64,000 bases of DNA, from NCBI GenBank assembly GCA_029204225.1, contig CM055097.1:75415848-75479847 (forward strand), read 5' to 3'. Of the stretch, positions 54,193 to 64,000 are shown one piece after another (the first letter of the stretch is position 1; each line of letters opens with the position of its first letter). Source of the DNA: Diphasiastrum complanatum (Eukaryota; Streptophyta; Lycopodiopsida; Lycopodiales; Lycopodiaceae). The position numbers and the translations under genes were made by a program. The notes below the pieces were generated by a model that did not search any database, was not told the origin of the DNA, and saw nothing but the letters and a program-made list of their open reading frames with translations.

Positions 54193-55749
54193 AATTTGTG
54201 TATGTAGATGACCTAAATTTGTCAATTTACTATGCTTCTATACTAACGGTTTGTTTCAAAAAAATCGAATAAAAAACCGTCGTTCGAAAGAACACTGAGT
54301 GAGCTTTGTACATTAGTTGAGATATTTCATGGCAATTTGAAAATCGCAACTTCAAATTTCACTTTTCATATTGTAGTATCGTTTGGGAAAAAGGCAAATC
54401 TCCTAGTTTACAATTTTGAGAGGGAAATTGCCACCACTTCTTTTGCCATATTATATTTGATAAAAAAGATGGCTCTCTAACAATTGTCTTTTTTTAACAA
54501 ATACTAACATTGTGGAAAGATCTCAAATATGCTACAAAGCTCATTCAATGTTCTTTCAAACGATGATTGTTTATTCTATATTTATGAAAAGAATGATTTC
54601 TTCAACGATAATAACATTTAGACTCACTTGAACAACCTTGTCATTAGCAATCGAAATTAGCTAAACGATATCAACAACTGTCAACTATTTCAGCTTGGAC
54701 ATTATTGCTCACCTCGAATGTCTTGAGTGTTCTGAAATTTTTTAGAACCATCAACATCTATTTCTTGTAATTAGCAAGTACTTGATTGCATGTCTCTTTT
54801 TGGCAATGACAATTATGTCTTTAGTAGAGACATATAATATGCTATTTTATTTCGTTGTTTGCTATTCTATTTCAAAATGCAACTTTTTTTTAGCTACAAC
54901 ACGATGACATATGAAACACATGTGTGATGAGTATAAAATTTACTTCAAAAAGGTAAATTTTCTAGACATTTTCTTTGTTAAGATGTTAGACAAATCATAT
55001 GCCTTTAATGTCATGAAATGAACTCAATATAATAAGAAACAACAATTCTTTGACTGCATATTTGCATATGTCAGCTTCAAAAAAATATTTGCCTACAATT
55101 AGCAAGACATGAAAGTGAAAACAAAAAGCAATTTGAAATGGCAAGGAACTCACTTACCGATTGTTCTGATGCTTGTCAACACCTTCACATATTTAGCATT
55201 TACCAGAATGACACAAAGTACAAAGGAATTGGTGTTATATATAGTGAAGCATGTAACTCAAGATGTTTGCAAAGAATGGTGGGTATCAATTGTTTCTCAA
55301 ATCTTATATTAAAAGGTTAGCATATTCCATTTATAAAACTCGGCTTTTGATCAAGGTGTATGTTTTGCTTCAAAAGCATCAGCTCACTATTCTAGGTTTA
55401 TATATTACATCAAAGTCAAAACACTGTGGCTTAGGGATTCTATTACGACACAGCTCTTTGCTCCATTTTGAGTCTATACAGTTCATGCCCTTCATGTAGA
55501 GCAATTGAACTAGTGGCTTATACACTTTAGTGCCCTTCATGTAGGACAGTAAGCTATCAATCATCAATTAATCTCTACTATACTTTGAAATTCACGAAAA
55601 TGATGGAACTATATGAACGTGTTTCTGCGCAACATCTATAATTAACATGTTAGCTAATCTTTGGAATAACCTAGTTCAGAGGCTTTTGCTTGCCCCGTCA
55701 TTGGGATTTAGCTACCTCAGCGTGCACGAACCTAAATGAGGCTTCAAAG
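54193..55749 (-). repeat. 1.55 kb repeat G, copy 2
   Basis: Reverse complement of 28864-30408 at very high identity, including the MITE. The 78-, 67- and 62-codon frames are preserved in both but have no domain. Flanks beyond both ends differ. Confidence 0.9.
54268..54576 (-). mobile_element. MITE-like element, copy 3 (in repeat G)
   Basis: Inverted counterpart of 30039-30337. Terminal pair aataaaaaaccgtcgttcga / aaacgatgattgtttattct. It was present before G was duplicated, since both G copies have it at the same place. Confidence 0.78.
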
Positions 55750-56545
55750 TGGCTCTTAGCGACAAAAAATATCTGACTATTGATGTGATGCAGCGTGGCA
55801 TAATCTGAGTACGTGTCGGGAATATCCAACGGTCGTCGATTTAAAGGCCCAGCGTGCACCGCCACTCTCCCACCGACTCAAAAACGAAATCCCGTGACGT
55901 ACGAAGATTGACAAGTGTCTGACGGAAAGGCGATCGCCGCTAGATATGACGGCGACCGCCAAGGTGCTGTCAAACGGCACTAACGGTATATTCGCAAATG
56001 GATCCTTTCTTCGTGAAATAAAAGGAAAGATGGACGGAGCGGGGGTAGGTGTAGATAAGCGAGGGTAGGTGGAGGAGCGAGGGTAGGTGGAGGAGCGAGG
56101 GTAGGTGGACGTTTCATTTTGTGTGGGTGTTCGTGTGTTCAGTAATCGATGCTGCTGCCGAGGATTTCAGATTTGATTTTTGATTTTTGTGTTCAGTAAT
56201 CGATGCTGCTGCCGAGGATTTCAGATTTGATGTCTGATTCGTGTGTTCAGTAAGCAGATCGATGCTGCTGCCGATTTCGGATTTGATGTTTGATTTGTGT
56301 GTTCAGTAAGCAGATCGATGCTGCTGCCGATTTCGGATTTGATGTCGAAGCAGATCGAATCTGCTCCTTTCAGATGAAGGCAGTAAGGAAAAGCCGGCAT
56401 AGTTAAAGAATGAACGAGGATTTCAGATTTGATGTCTGATTCGTGTGTTCAGTAAGCAGATCGATGCTGCTGCCGATTTCGGATTTGATGTCGAAGCAGA
56501 TCGATTCTGCTCCTTTCAGATCTGCAAAATTGGTGAAATAGGAAC
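55750..56545 (+). promoter_or_regulatory. Candidate promoter and 5' leader of 56546 gene
   Basis: GC-richer than the surroundings, with two tandem arrays just upstream of a candidate first exon. 56039-56110 holds an 18-base gcgagggtaggtggagga unit three times with variants. 56131-56530 holds five copies of a ~50-60 base unit with gatgctgctgccga and ttcagatttgat. A TATA-like gaaataaaagg lies at about 56016. No transcription start can be fixed. The region is otherwise without retroelement sequence. Confidence 0.4.
56131..56530 (+). repeat. Tandem ~58-base repeats in candidate 5' leader
   Basis: Five units, starting near 56131, 56189, 56241, 56299 and 56444. The last two are longer and include a tgtcgaagcagatcgaat part. 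A 28-base stretch, 56388-56415 (aaaagccggcatagtt and so on), resembles 20824-20850 and breaks the array. Confidence 0.8.
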
Positions 56546-56896
56546 ATGGAGGTCGTGATGGAGGCAAGATGGATGCTGGTTTTGGCCTATTTATCCATCG
56601 TCTTGTGGTCTGTCAAGGATGCAAGAGGAGTAGCGTGGAGCATGCACCCTCTTGAAGGTCGTAATCTGGTTTGGGATCAAGTAGATTGTTACAAAAGCCA
56701 AAATTCCTTCTCACATCAGGTTGTTGTGCCTATGGCCAAACAGATCGGCCTTTATTTTCGTACCGAACACCTCAAATTGGTGATGAAGGCAGTAAGGATG
56801 CTTGTTTTCTCGTTTTCAGTGAACGATTTCTGGTCCAGCAGTAGGATGGTAAACAGATGGTTCGTAATTCCTTTGACTTTGACTAGTTTAAGTTAG
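56546..56896 (+). CDS. Candidate first exon, secreted protein of unknown family
   Basis: An open frame of 116 codons. Residues 1-30 look like a signal peptide: basic start, hydrophobic run WMLVLAYLSIVLWS, then a small-residue cleavage site at about DARG. The following part has VWDQVDCYKSQNSF and VVVPMAKQIGLYF. A GTAAGG donor-like site at about 56789 suggests the exon ends after residue 81-82 and that the later codons are intronic. The start at 56546 is chosen because it precedes the hydrophobic run; Met 5 (56558) is an alternative. No family is recognised, and no further exon is confidently linked. Confidence 0.4.
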   Translation: MEVVMEARWMLVLAYLSIVLWSVKDARGVAWSMHPLEGRNLVWDQVDCYKSQNSFSHQVVVPMAKQIGLYFRTEHLKLVMKAVRMLVFSFSVNDFWSSSRMVNRWFVIPLTLTSLS

Positions 56897-56999
56897 CTGA
56901 CATGAGCCCCGCTACGCTATCTTAGAAGTTAGGTTGTCTGTGGATCATCCTTGTCGGCGATGCATCATTTTGTGGAGCTTTGGATATTTGGCGTGACGA

Positions 57000-58240
57000 G
57001 TGCCTTGGATCACTTTTATCTTCATCTCCGACAAGGGCCAGTTTTCTAACTCTACTTTGGTGCTTAGGAGGAACATAATTAAGCCAGTTCAGTTTGATGG
57101 GCGACTATTATGTGGCAAGGTTTCATTGATTCAAAATTGTCGTTTCTGATGAGGATGTTTTAGTTGATGCAATACCGGCGAGTTGCATTTCTTGTGGTAA
57201 TTGGTGGAAATGGAGTCTTATTGAGCAGAGATGTGGTAGGTTAGTACTAAGTAGATTCATTTAAAACTTGTGTTGCCTTTTTGTAGCATTCGGACGGTGG
57301 CTTCGGATTTTCAAAATTGCGGTCGCCACCCTTGGAGTCTATTTGAAGATCGATTGAGATCGTTTATTAACTCCACCGTTGGACTTTGTCACAAGGATCT
57401 GTTAATTATCTATGTGCGTATCAGCAGCCATGCTTGAGAGTTTACATTAATTTTCGAGGCCGAGTTTTCCTGACAGTAAGTTGCACGAAGTAAGCTCAAA
57501 GTTGTAAGCTTTATGCAGGCAACTCTATTCATACAAAAGTTAGTAAAGATAAGCATAAGCACAAGGTCTGTAATATTTCTAGAGGAGCTTTGCCTTATGG
57601 GTGCGCTTATGTGGCGAGCTCCACTTCAATAAAATAGTTACATTTGTTGGCTTCGGGAGGTTCCCCTCCCAGGCTCTGTGGTAGTTGTATGGTTGTTTCT
57701 TAGTTCTCTTTAATTTCATTCTACTAGCTGTGAATGATCATTCTAGTTTTAGAGCTTAGATATACTATTCCCCAAGTGAATTGAAATCGTTAAAAAAAGA
57801 GTAGTTCCCATGTCTCAGGTGAGAAAACATTTTAAAGGCTTGTGGTTGGATATTTCGTGTCGTAAGTGCATCTTAACAAGTGAACTGCTACTAAATCCAA
57901 AGTCTGTGGGCGTTCTGCGGGGCTCTTCGAAAATCAGAGCAGTAAAGGCGTTTGTGCCGAACAATTAACTTGGATGTGGTTGGATTTTTATGTCGTGTAA
58001 GTGCATCTTAACAAGTGGACTACTAAATCCAAAGTTTGTGGAACGTTCTGTGGAAATCTGTGAAATGTTCTGCGGGGCTCTCCGAAAATAAGAGTAGTAA
58101 AGGGGTTGACACGGAATATTTAACTTATATATGTGAGACGAAAAGGCTGCTTGTCAGGTTGGCAATCAAAGAAATTGATTTTGCGGTGCAATCAGAATTT
58201 AGGGGCTCAATATTGAAAAGGTATCAAAACTAGAACATTT
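57000..58240 (+). repeat. Diverged duplicate segment P2
   Basis: Partner of 16000-17260. It also contains an internal duplication: the phrase gcatcttaacaagtg..ctactaaatccaaagt occurs at 57870 and 58005 and the ggggctctccgaaaat phrase at 57920 and 58075. It may be an intron of the 56546 gene. Confidence 0.65.
57584..57670 (+). other. Two conserved hairpins, P2 copy
   Basis: Stem one GGAGCTT (57584-57590) pairs with GAGCTCC (57616-57622), allowing one G-T pair. Stem two GGGAGG (57655-57660) pairs with CCTCCC (57665-57670) around TTCC. The P1 copy is at 16548-16623. Stem one differs from P1 by one compensatory pair. Confidence 0.45.
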
Positions 58241-58390
58241 ATTAACATTCTGCAAAGCAGATCGCAAATTAGAGCATTTGATGTATAAAGCTATAAAGTG
58301 CTGGTAGTTTTTAATATATGAATGGTATATCTGCTAGTCTTCGTAAAATTTTACCGCTTTAACACAGAAAGATATCGAAAAGACTAATTG

Positions 58391-58625
58391 ATGTTTCATT
58401 GCTTCCAATCCTTTTCAGAGGCTCCTGGAATTTGTCACGCTGAAATAACAAATAAATTGTGCATAAAGCTGGACGTATACTTCGCCATCTAATGGTAAAA
58501 CAAGTTAGTGATGTTTTTGTACTTCCAATCCTTTTCAGAGGCGCCTGGAATTTGTTACGCTGAAATAACAAATAAATTGTGCATAAAGTTGGAGGTATAC
58601 GTTACTTTCAATGCAAAAGATGTAA
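58391..58625 (+). repeat. 120-base tandem duplication
   Basis: Two units (58391-58510 and 58511-58625) with cttccaatccttttcagagg and aaataacaaataaattgtgc. Confidence 0.9.
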
Positions 58626-58733
58626 GACAAGTTATCACTTCTAAGCATTTTTAATCCTATTCCAAACTTTGTTCACAGCATTGCAGGTTACCATAGCAGG
58701 AGTTGTTTTTAAAATAGCGCTCTTATTCCGAGA

Positions 58734-58791
58734 CTTTGATAGGCCTATTTCAAAGTTGGAGCCTTTGATAGGCCTATTTCAAAGTTGGAGC
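58734..58791 (+). repeat. 29-base perfect tandem duplication
   Basis: ctttgataggcctatttcaa and its remainder occur twice, 29 bases apart, without a difference. Confidence 0.95.
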
Positions 58792-59026
58792 TCTGATACT
58801 AGAGAATTAATGTAAGGTATAGCACTTGTTTCTCAATACCGTGGATAAATGCAACAATTTAACTGCAAGTTGCTCACACTGCCAGGCTCCTTATTGTTGA
58901 ATATAATGGGTATGATACATCTCTCGATTGTCAAGTAAATATCTTTCCAGAAGTTTCGAGTTGGGGCTAGAAATCAGAATGAGGTGTTATATTTGTTGTC
59001 AGCTTACATTGGAACTGTTATTAATT

Positions 59027-59143
59027 GTCCTAGTGGGCGTAATGGCTATTAGAAATGTGGAAATTTGACGATTTGCAAATATGGTCCTAGTGGGGCGTAA
59101 TGGCTATTAGAAATCTGGAAATTTGACGATCTGCAAAATATGG
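59027..59143 (+). repeat. 57-base tandem duplication
   Basis: gtcctagtggg.cgtaatggc units start at 59027 and 59084 and differ by a few bases. Confidence 0.92.
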
Positions 59144-59324
59144 AAAGTTTAAGAAGCAGTATAATCTACTGCAAGCACGCACATCTGAAGACATCCGCAG
59201 ATTTGAACACGTTATCCATATTTGTATCGACACCACATACAGGGGTGATGTTCCTACTAGTAAGGTTTTCGCTGATGTTGTGGTCTATTTTCAGTGCATT
59301 TTGAAGTTTTGCTGGTCTGCAAGC

Positions 59325-59645
59325 AGAAGTGGGAACTATGGAGTGAAAATAGCAAATACATCTTAGGTGTGCAGATGAATCGTTGAAAGTTAGAGCTGCA
59401 CGTTCAGAAATTGACTAGAGAATGTTGAGTGGGAACCATGGATTGAAAATAGCAACTAAATCTTAAGTGTGCAGATGAATTGTTGCTTTAAAAATTGCAT
59501 GTCACCTTGGGCAAGCAGAAGGTTAAAGCTGCACGATCGGAAATTGACCGTAGAATGTCGAGTGGGAACTATGAAGTGAAAATAGCGAGTACATCTCAGG
59601 TGTGCAGATGAATCGTTGCTTTCAAGATTGCATGTCACCTTGTTG
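59325..59645 (+). repeat. Degenerate ~110-130 base tandem repeats
   Basis: Three units start near 59325, 59425 and 59555, each with gtggga(a)ctatgga.tgaaaat, a gcaa.taa/cat run, and gtgtgcagatgaatcgttg. More diverged units occur at about 61990-62110 and 62500-62650. Confidence 0.8.
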
Positions 59646-60577
59646 TGTAGGCTACTACTGTAGACATAGCATGAGTATATTCTGTGTGTAGATCAACATT
59701 GCTGAGTGTGGGAAGTGTCGGGATGTAATTTATAGTGAGGATTGCTAACAGGATTTTAAATTTCGAGGATAGCTTTTAGTATCTCAGTCTACAAATATAC
59801 AGTTCGATGTTTCCTAGTCTTTGCAGGCTAGATTTTTTGCTTTGTTGCAAAGCCGTTAGTCATTCTGCTGATGTGGAAAAAGTGATGTCTCCCCCTGGGG
59901 CCTTGGTGAGTTTGAATGCAAAAGTTTCTTTTGTATATAACTTGTTACAAACTGCAATTCCTTTTTTCTTGCGGTCATTTTCAATAATCTAATGATTTTT
60001 TTGGCTTTGAAAGTAAATATGGAAGTCTGTTGGGGACTTTCAAGTCAGCTTATTTTGATTGTTTTTATTTCCCAGATATTATTGGAATTTGAAAATTGGA
60101 GATACGGTCCATATGCTTGTAATTTGCCATACACCAAAGCTTGGACAAGTCGCAACTCCAGTGTATGAGTAACGAGCTTAGAATATATGCATTTGTTGAT
60201 TTTCTAATTATCTGGAGAGGAGTTTCCACTCCATTTCGTGAACATTTCGAATTTGTTATTTTGACATTACATTTGATCCTTTGGGTAACTTTGAAGATGC
60301 ATAAGGTTGTACAGAAGTTAGGTAATTCTGCACCCAAGTGGATGAAGCTTTCCTCTATGAGAGTTGCAGTTGATAGGTTAGTTTTGGTGTTCTGTCCCCC
60401 CAAGACATGGTACTTATATGCCTCCTCTCAAGGCACTTTCTTTTTTGGACAATATTCGAGATGCTGTGGTATGTTTTTGCAATTTATGCGGCATGAACCG
60501 TTTGTTGGAGATAATTCATTGCTGACTCTATAGTGTCCATTCTTGTTACATGCTGTTTCTTGGCCACATCTCTGCAG

Positions 60578-60640
60578 ATGTGGAGGCTGCAATGCAAGAT
60601 CATTTTGTTGGTGTTCGAATGCTTGAAGTCTGCCTGGCAG
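60578..60640 (+). CDS. Exon-like block, copy 1 (duplicated with 63572)
   Basis: 63 bases bounded by CTCTGCAG and GTTTCTTATT. They read ATG TGG AGG CTG CAA onward without a stop in that frame, and other frames are also open. A near-identical block of 57 bases occurs in unit 2 with the same borders. Both lengths are multiples of three, but homology to a known protein is absent. It is a possible small exon. Confidence 0.3.
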
Positions 60641-60889
60641 GTTTCTTATTCTTCAGTAATTTTTTTCTTCCATTGGCACTTAGGTTATGATGAGAGCTTT
60701 TTGTTCATTGGGGTATCATATTGGTGGGAAATAAAAGCTATAGGAATCTTGTGGTTTTCAGCTAGTGGAAGTCTGTGATGAGTTGCATCCTACCACATTC
60801 AAGATAACATCATTTATGATATAGTGAGTTGATGGATTTACTCGGATATGAAGTCGGGATTTTTACTGAATTTTTTGGTGCACTCACTT

Positions 60890-61083
60890 AAAATGTGACA
60901 CAGAAATAGAAGAAAACAGATGGACAGGAGGTGTATATCCTCGGTGTATATGAGTAAATTTTGGCGAAAGTTCATTTGTCAGTGTATTCACTTAAAATGT
61001 GACGCAGAAATAGAAGAAAACAGATGTTTGTCAGTGTATTCACTTAAAATGTGACGCAGAAATAGAAGAAAACAGATGGACAG
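60890..61083 (+). repeat. Tandem repeats in unit 1
   Basis: Three copies of cacttaaaatgtga(c)(a/g)cag followed by aaatagaagaaaacagatg, starting near 60890, 60980 and 61040. Confidence 0.88.
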
Positions 61084-62691
61084 GAGGTCTAATCCTTGGT
61101 GTCTGAGTAAATTTTGGTGGAAGTTTATTTTGCTACGTATGCAGTCTTGCATTTGACATTAAATCACTATGCTGAGTTGTCCGCATCAGGCTTGGAATTT
61201 GATGTGCACCCTTACCTTTCACCCCGATGGGCTTTTTTTTTCTTCTTTTCTTACCTTTCATATGACATGTATAATGCAAGGGTACCTTTAAAAAAATGGG
61301 TATGAACCTTTTAACCACTTATATACATATATTCATGTTATACTTTGCAATAAATTTTTAAATATTTCAAACTAGCATGACATTTGACATTTTAAAGTTA
61401 CCTTTCAAATGGAAGGGCAATTTTTAAGTTTGTCATTCATGTGACATGCTTTTGGAATTTTTGCCTTTGTTTGAAAGGTAAAATTAGCCTTTGACGTACA
61501 TTGCAGCTTGCAAATGCCAAGCCTGGTCTACATTCATGCATCTCTTGATATGTCCAGTGATAATCTTCGTAGTGGTTTCATTTGCTCTCTCATCTTACAT
61601 TGAAATTGTTTCTTGTTACCGTTCTTATAGTAGCATATATGGCCACCTGAAATCTGGAAACTTCACACTGGAGAATGTGGAAATGCTTAAGAGGAAGTTC
61701 AATTTGAAAGCGCATGTGAAATTATCAGGATGCAGTAGTTGGGAACATTGTATGCATGTTTTTCTTTACATCACATAGAGGTGATGATGGGGGTGCATTT
61801 TTAACTGGTGCTTTCTAGACTACCATCATCAAAACAATTTGTGATCAATGTGATTCTTCAGCACATTATTCAAAGAATTTGATGGGTAATATCTCTGTTT
61901 CCAGAGGGCTCTTTTGTTGCTTTCACTGTTTTCTGGTTGGCATTCAAGCAGAATTGGGAGGGTCGAAAATTTCTCAGTTTCCAGAGAATGCTGCGAAAAA
62001 AGAAAGCTCGAGTCATAAGTTGATCATGAACTGTCCGTTGAGCATGAAACGAGGACAACAGTAAATGCGCGTTAGGTGGGCAGATGAATGTTACATTGGA
62101 GATTTTGTTGCCTTGTTACTACTGTAAACATACTGTAGATATATTTTAGGTGTGTAGATCAACATTGCATAGTTTCAGTCCAGTAGTTGATAGTAATTTA
62201 TCAAATTTAGTCTATGCAGATCTCTGTAAGCTTCCTCGGAGAATTCAAGTATGGAATGAGATCAGTAAATACGTCTTAGGTGTGTCCAGATCAACATTGC
62301 ATGGTTTTGAGAAGTGTCCGTATCTATTAGGAATTTATCGTATTCAATCTATGCAGAGAATCGGTGATCTATTTGATCTGTTTTAACTTAAAAGATTGGT
62401 GTCAGAGCCTTGCTTTTTGTCTCACTGTTTGCTGTTTTGCATTGTCTCGCTGTTCACTGTTTTGCATTGTCTCACTGTTCGCTGTTCTGCGTGCAAGCAG
62501 AACTAAAGGTTGAATTTCTGTAGCTTTGAAGGAGAAGAGGAAAAGCTTTAAGCTACATGAGTCAGAAATTGGCCATGAAATCTCGCAAGTATGTTGTGAG
62601 AAAAGCAAATACATCTTAGATGAACGATGCATTAAAGATTGCATGTCCCCTTCCTTATTTAGGTTACTACTGTAGACGAAGCATAGTCTGA

Positions 62692-64000
62692 GCAGGCTAG
62701 ACTTTTGCTCTTTTGCATAGCCATTAGCCATTCCCATGTGCAAATGATGCGGCTGTCTATGGTGTCATTTTCAACAAAGCTATGATTGAAGGTACATTTT
62801 TACGGCAAAGTCTGTCATGGTCTTCAAAATATCTTGTTTTGGATTGTTTTCAGTACCAGATAATGTCCGAACTTGAGCAGTGGAAAGATGGTCCATGTGC
62901 TTCTAATTTGCTATACACCAAAGTTTGGAAGGGATGCAACACCAGTGTATGAAAATATGCCTTACTCAAATATATGCACAGATCTTATAATTAGCTCCGC
63001 AAGAGGATGTTGCGTTTGATCCGTGCAAACTTGGACAGGTTGCAACACCCAGTGTATGAAAAATAAGCTTACTTAAATATAGGCATTCATAGATAATTGT
63101 CTCAGCAGGAGGATGTTGCATTTGATCCTGTGTTAATATTTCTAATTCGTTGCATTTGATCCTGTTCTAGCGTTTGTGATCCTTTGTTAACACATTTATC
63201 TTTGATCCTTTGCTAACTTTGAAGGTAGTGGAAGATTCTGCTACAGAAGTTTCGCTTCACAAAGTTATAATTTTGTACCCAATTGATGAAAGCAGTAGCA
63301 GCATCCCTTTATGTGAAATGCTGCTGATATTTTGGTTGATGTGGTTTTGTGGACCATCAGGACATGGTACTGTTGTGTACTAATTGATGACCTTTCTTTC
63401 GTGAACAAATTCTAGATGATGTGTGGGTATCTTCTGCATTTGTTGCAGCACAAACTCTTTATATGAATTTCTCAGTGGGAGATAGTTCATTGTTGAAAAG
63501 ATTTCACATTATATATTGGAATCAGTAGTCACTGTCTCGTTACATGCTGTTTCTTGGCCACTGCTCTGCAGATGTGGAGGCTGCAATATCATTTGGTGGT
63601 GTCCGAATGCTTGAATTCTGCTTTACAGGTTTCTTGTTCGTCAGTAATTTTGGCTTCCTTTGGTACAATTTTAATGTTGAAGTCTTTCATCGGGGTTTAG
63701 TGTTGGTTAGCCAGTGGGAGTTTGTGCGGACTTGCATCCTACCACATTCAAGGCAAGACTATCTCTGATGTATTGAGTTGATGGATCAAGCTAAATGTGT
63801 CCTCAAAGATTTTACTGAATTTGTCAGTCATTCGTTTAAAATGCAACAAAGATATAGAAAAAAAGTTTTTAACACGGAGGCTTCTATCCTTGCTGTGCTG
63901 GATTTAAGTAAATTTTGCGGGAAATTCTGAGGAGTTCTATCAGAATGCTATGCTGCAGTCCTGCATTCGACATTCAGTCCTGCTGCTGAGTGGCAAATGT
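62692..64000 (+). repeat. Tandem unit 2 of ~2.9 kb duplication (cut by window end)
   Basis: Second copy of 59823 onward. The offset between matching landmarks is about 2870-2990 bases. Divergence is substantial and a few local duplications are added, for example the tgcatttgatcctgt phrase at 63115 and 63151. The end of the unit lies outside the window. Confidence 0.75.
63572..63628 (+). CDS. Exon-like block, copy 2 (duplicated with 60578)
   Basis: 57 bases bounded by CTCTGCAG and GTTTCTTGTT. It differs from copy 1 by a six-base deletion and several substitutions, but keeps both splice-like borders and an open frame in the ATG phase. Confidence 0.3.

Larger units (their letters stand above)
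59823..62691 (+). repeat. Tandem unit 1 of ~2.9 kb duplication
   Basis: Starts gcaggctaga. Collinear islands match unit 2 (62692 onward): the gatacggtccatatgcttgt / gatggtccatgtgcttctaa island, tacaccaaagcttgg, a gatcctttg island, the ttacatgctgtttcttggcc island, a gagttgatggat island, and gcagt(c)ttgcatttgacatt. Within it, a 130-codon open frame (60141-60533) has no counterpart in unit 2 and no known domain, and a three-fold tandem (60890-61080) of cacttaaaatgtgacgcag is unit-specific. Confidence 0.75.

Noticed and set aside
60141-60533. 130-codon open frame in tandem unit 1
   Set aside because: The homologous part of unit 2 is not open and the two diverge with non-triplet indels, so no coding constraint is evident. 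The composition (Leu/Phe/Cys-rich) is typical of AT-rich chance frames.

Overview
This window looks like nuclear DNA of a land plant: an AT-rich, gene-poor, repeat-dominated stretch. The reasons are many decayed Ty1/copia and Ty3/gypsy LTR retrotransposons with initiator-Met-type or Asp-type primer binding sites, long TC/GA microsatellites, MITE-like foldbacks, intron-like AG/GT borders, and two pseudogene fragments of alkaline/neutral invertase (GH100, a plant and cyanobacterial family). Nothing fixes the species. No intact host gene is certain. LTR family and element letters (A, B, M and so on) are labels coined here.

Layout. 1-10.3 kb: nested copia debris, namely LTR-A copies (1-303 minus, 4467-5296 plus), internally deleted element M with two LTRs (1264-4202, minus), a short copy (5360-6120) and a longer copy (7292-9715) of copia-B on the minus strand, and LTR-E (9716) sitting in the copia-B gag. 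6.1-7.3 kb, 12-15.4 kb and 23.6-28.5 kb: pieces of a reverse-transcriptase element (C, N) and a ~2.2 kb duplicated unit (D1 at 12150, D2 at 24250) that carries the invertase pseudogene; an internal ~370-420 bp block is inverted between D1 and D2. 15.4-23.6 kb: mostly unassigned, with a diverged segment (P1) related to 57.0-58.2 kb (P2). 28.9-30.4 kb: a 1.55 kb repeat whose inverted twin lies at 54.2-55.7 kb, each holding a MITE; a third MITE copy is at 31.0 kb. 33.6-36.4 kb: broken copia-H. 38.6-39.5 kb: well preserved copia-I fragment cut off by LTR-A. 41.6-42.9 kb: an odd 442-codon ORF. 43-50 kb: nested cluster of LTR-J, gypsy-K, copia-E, LTR-E and an inverted pair of miniature LTR elements (TRIM-like). 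49.3-53.6 kb: gypsy-type pol fragment, then gypsy-L LTR, gag and protease. 55.75-64 kb: GC-richer possible promoter and repeat-rich 5' leader, a candidate first exon with a signal peptide, then an intron-like region made of nested tandem duplications, including a ~2.9 kb duplication with a repeated exon-like block.

How it fits together. The window records serial insertion, deletion and inversion of transposons. The autonomous elements are all broken, by stops, frameshifts or loss of pol. The non-autonomous parts (TRIM-like, MITEs, foldbacks) would depend on enzymes from elsewhere. The best candidates for host function are 56546-56896, 20916-21140 and the structured segment shared by P1 and P2. 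All three are inferences from sequence form alone.
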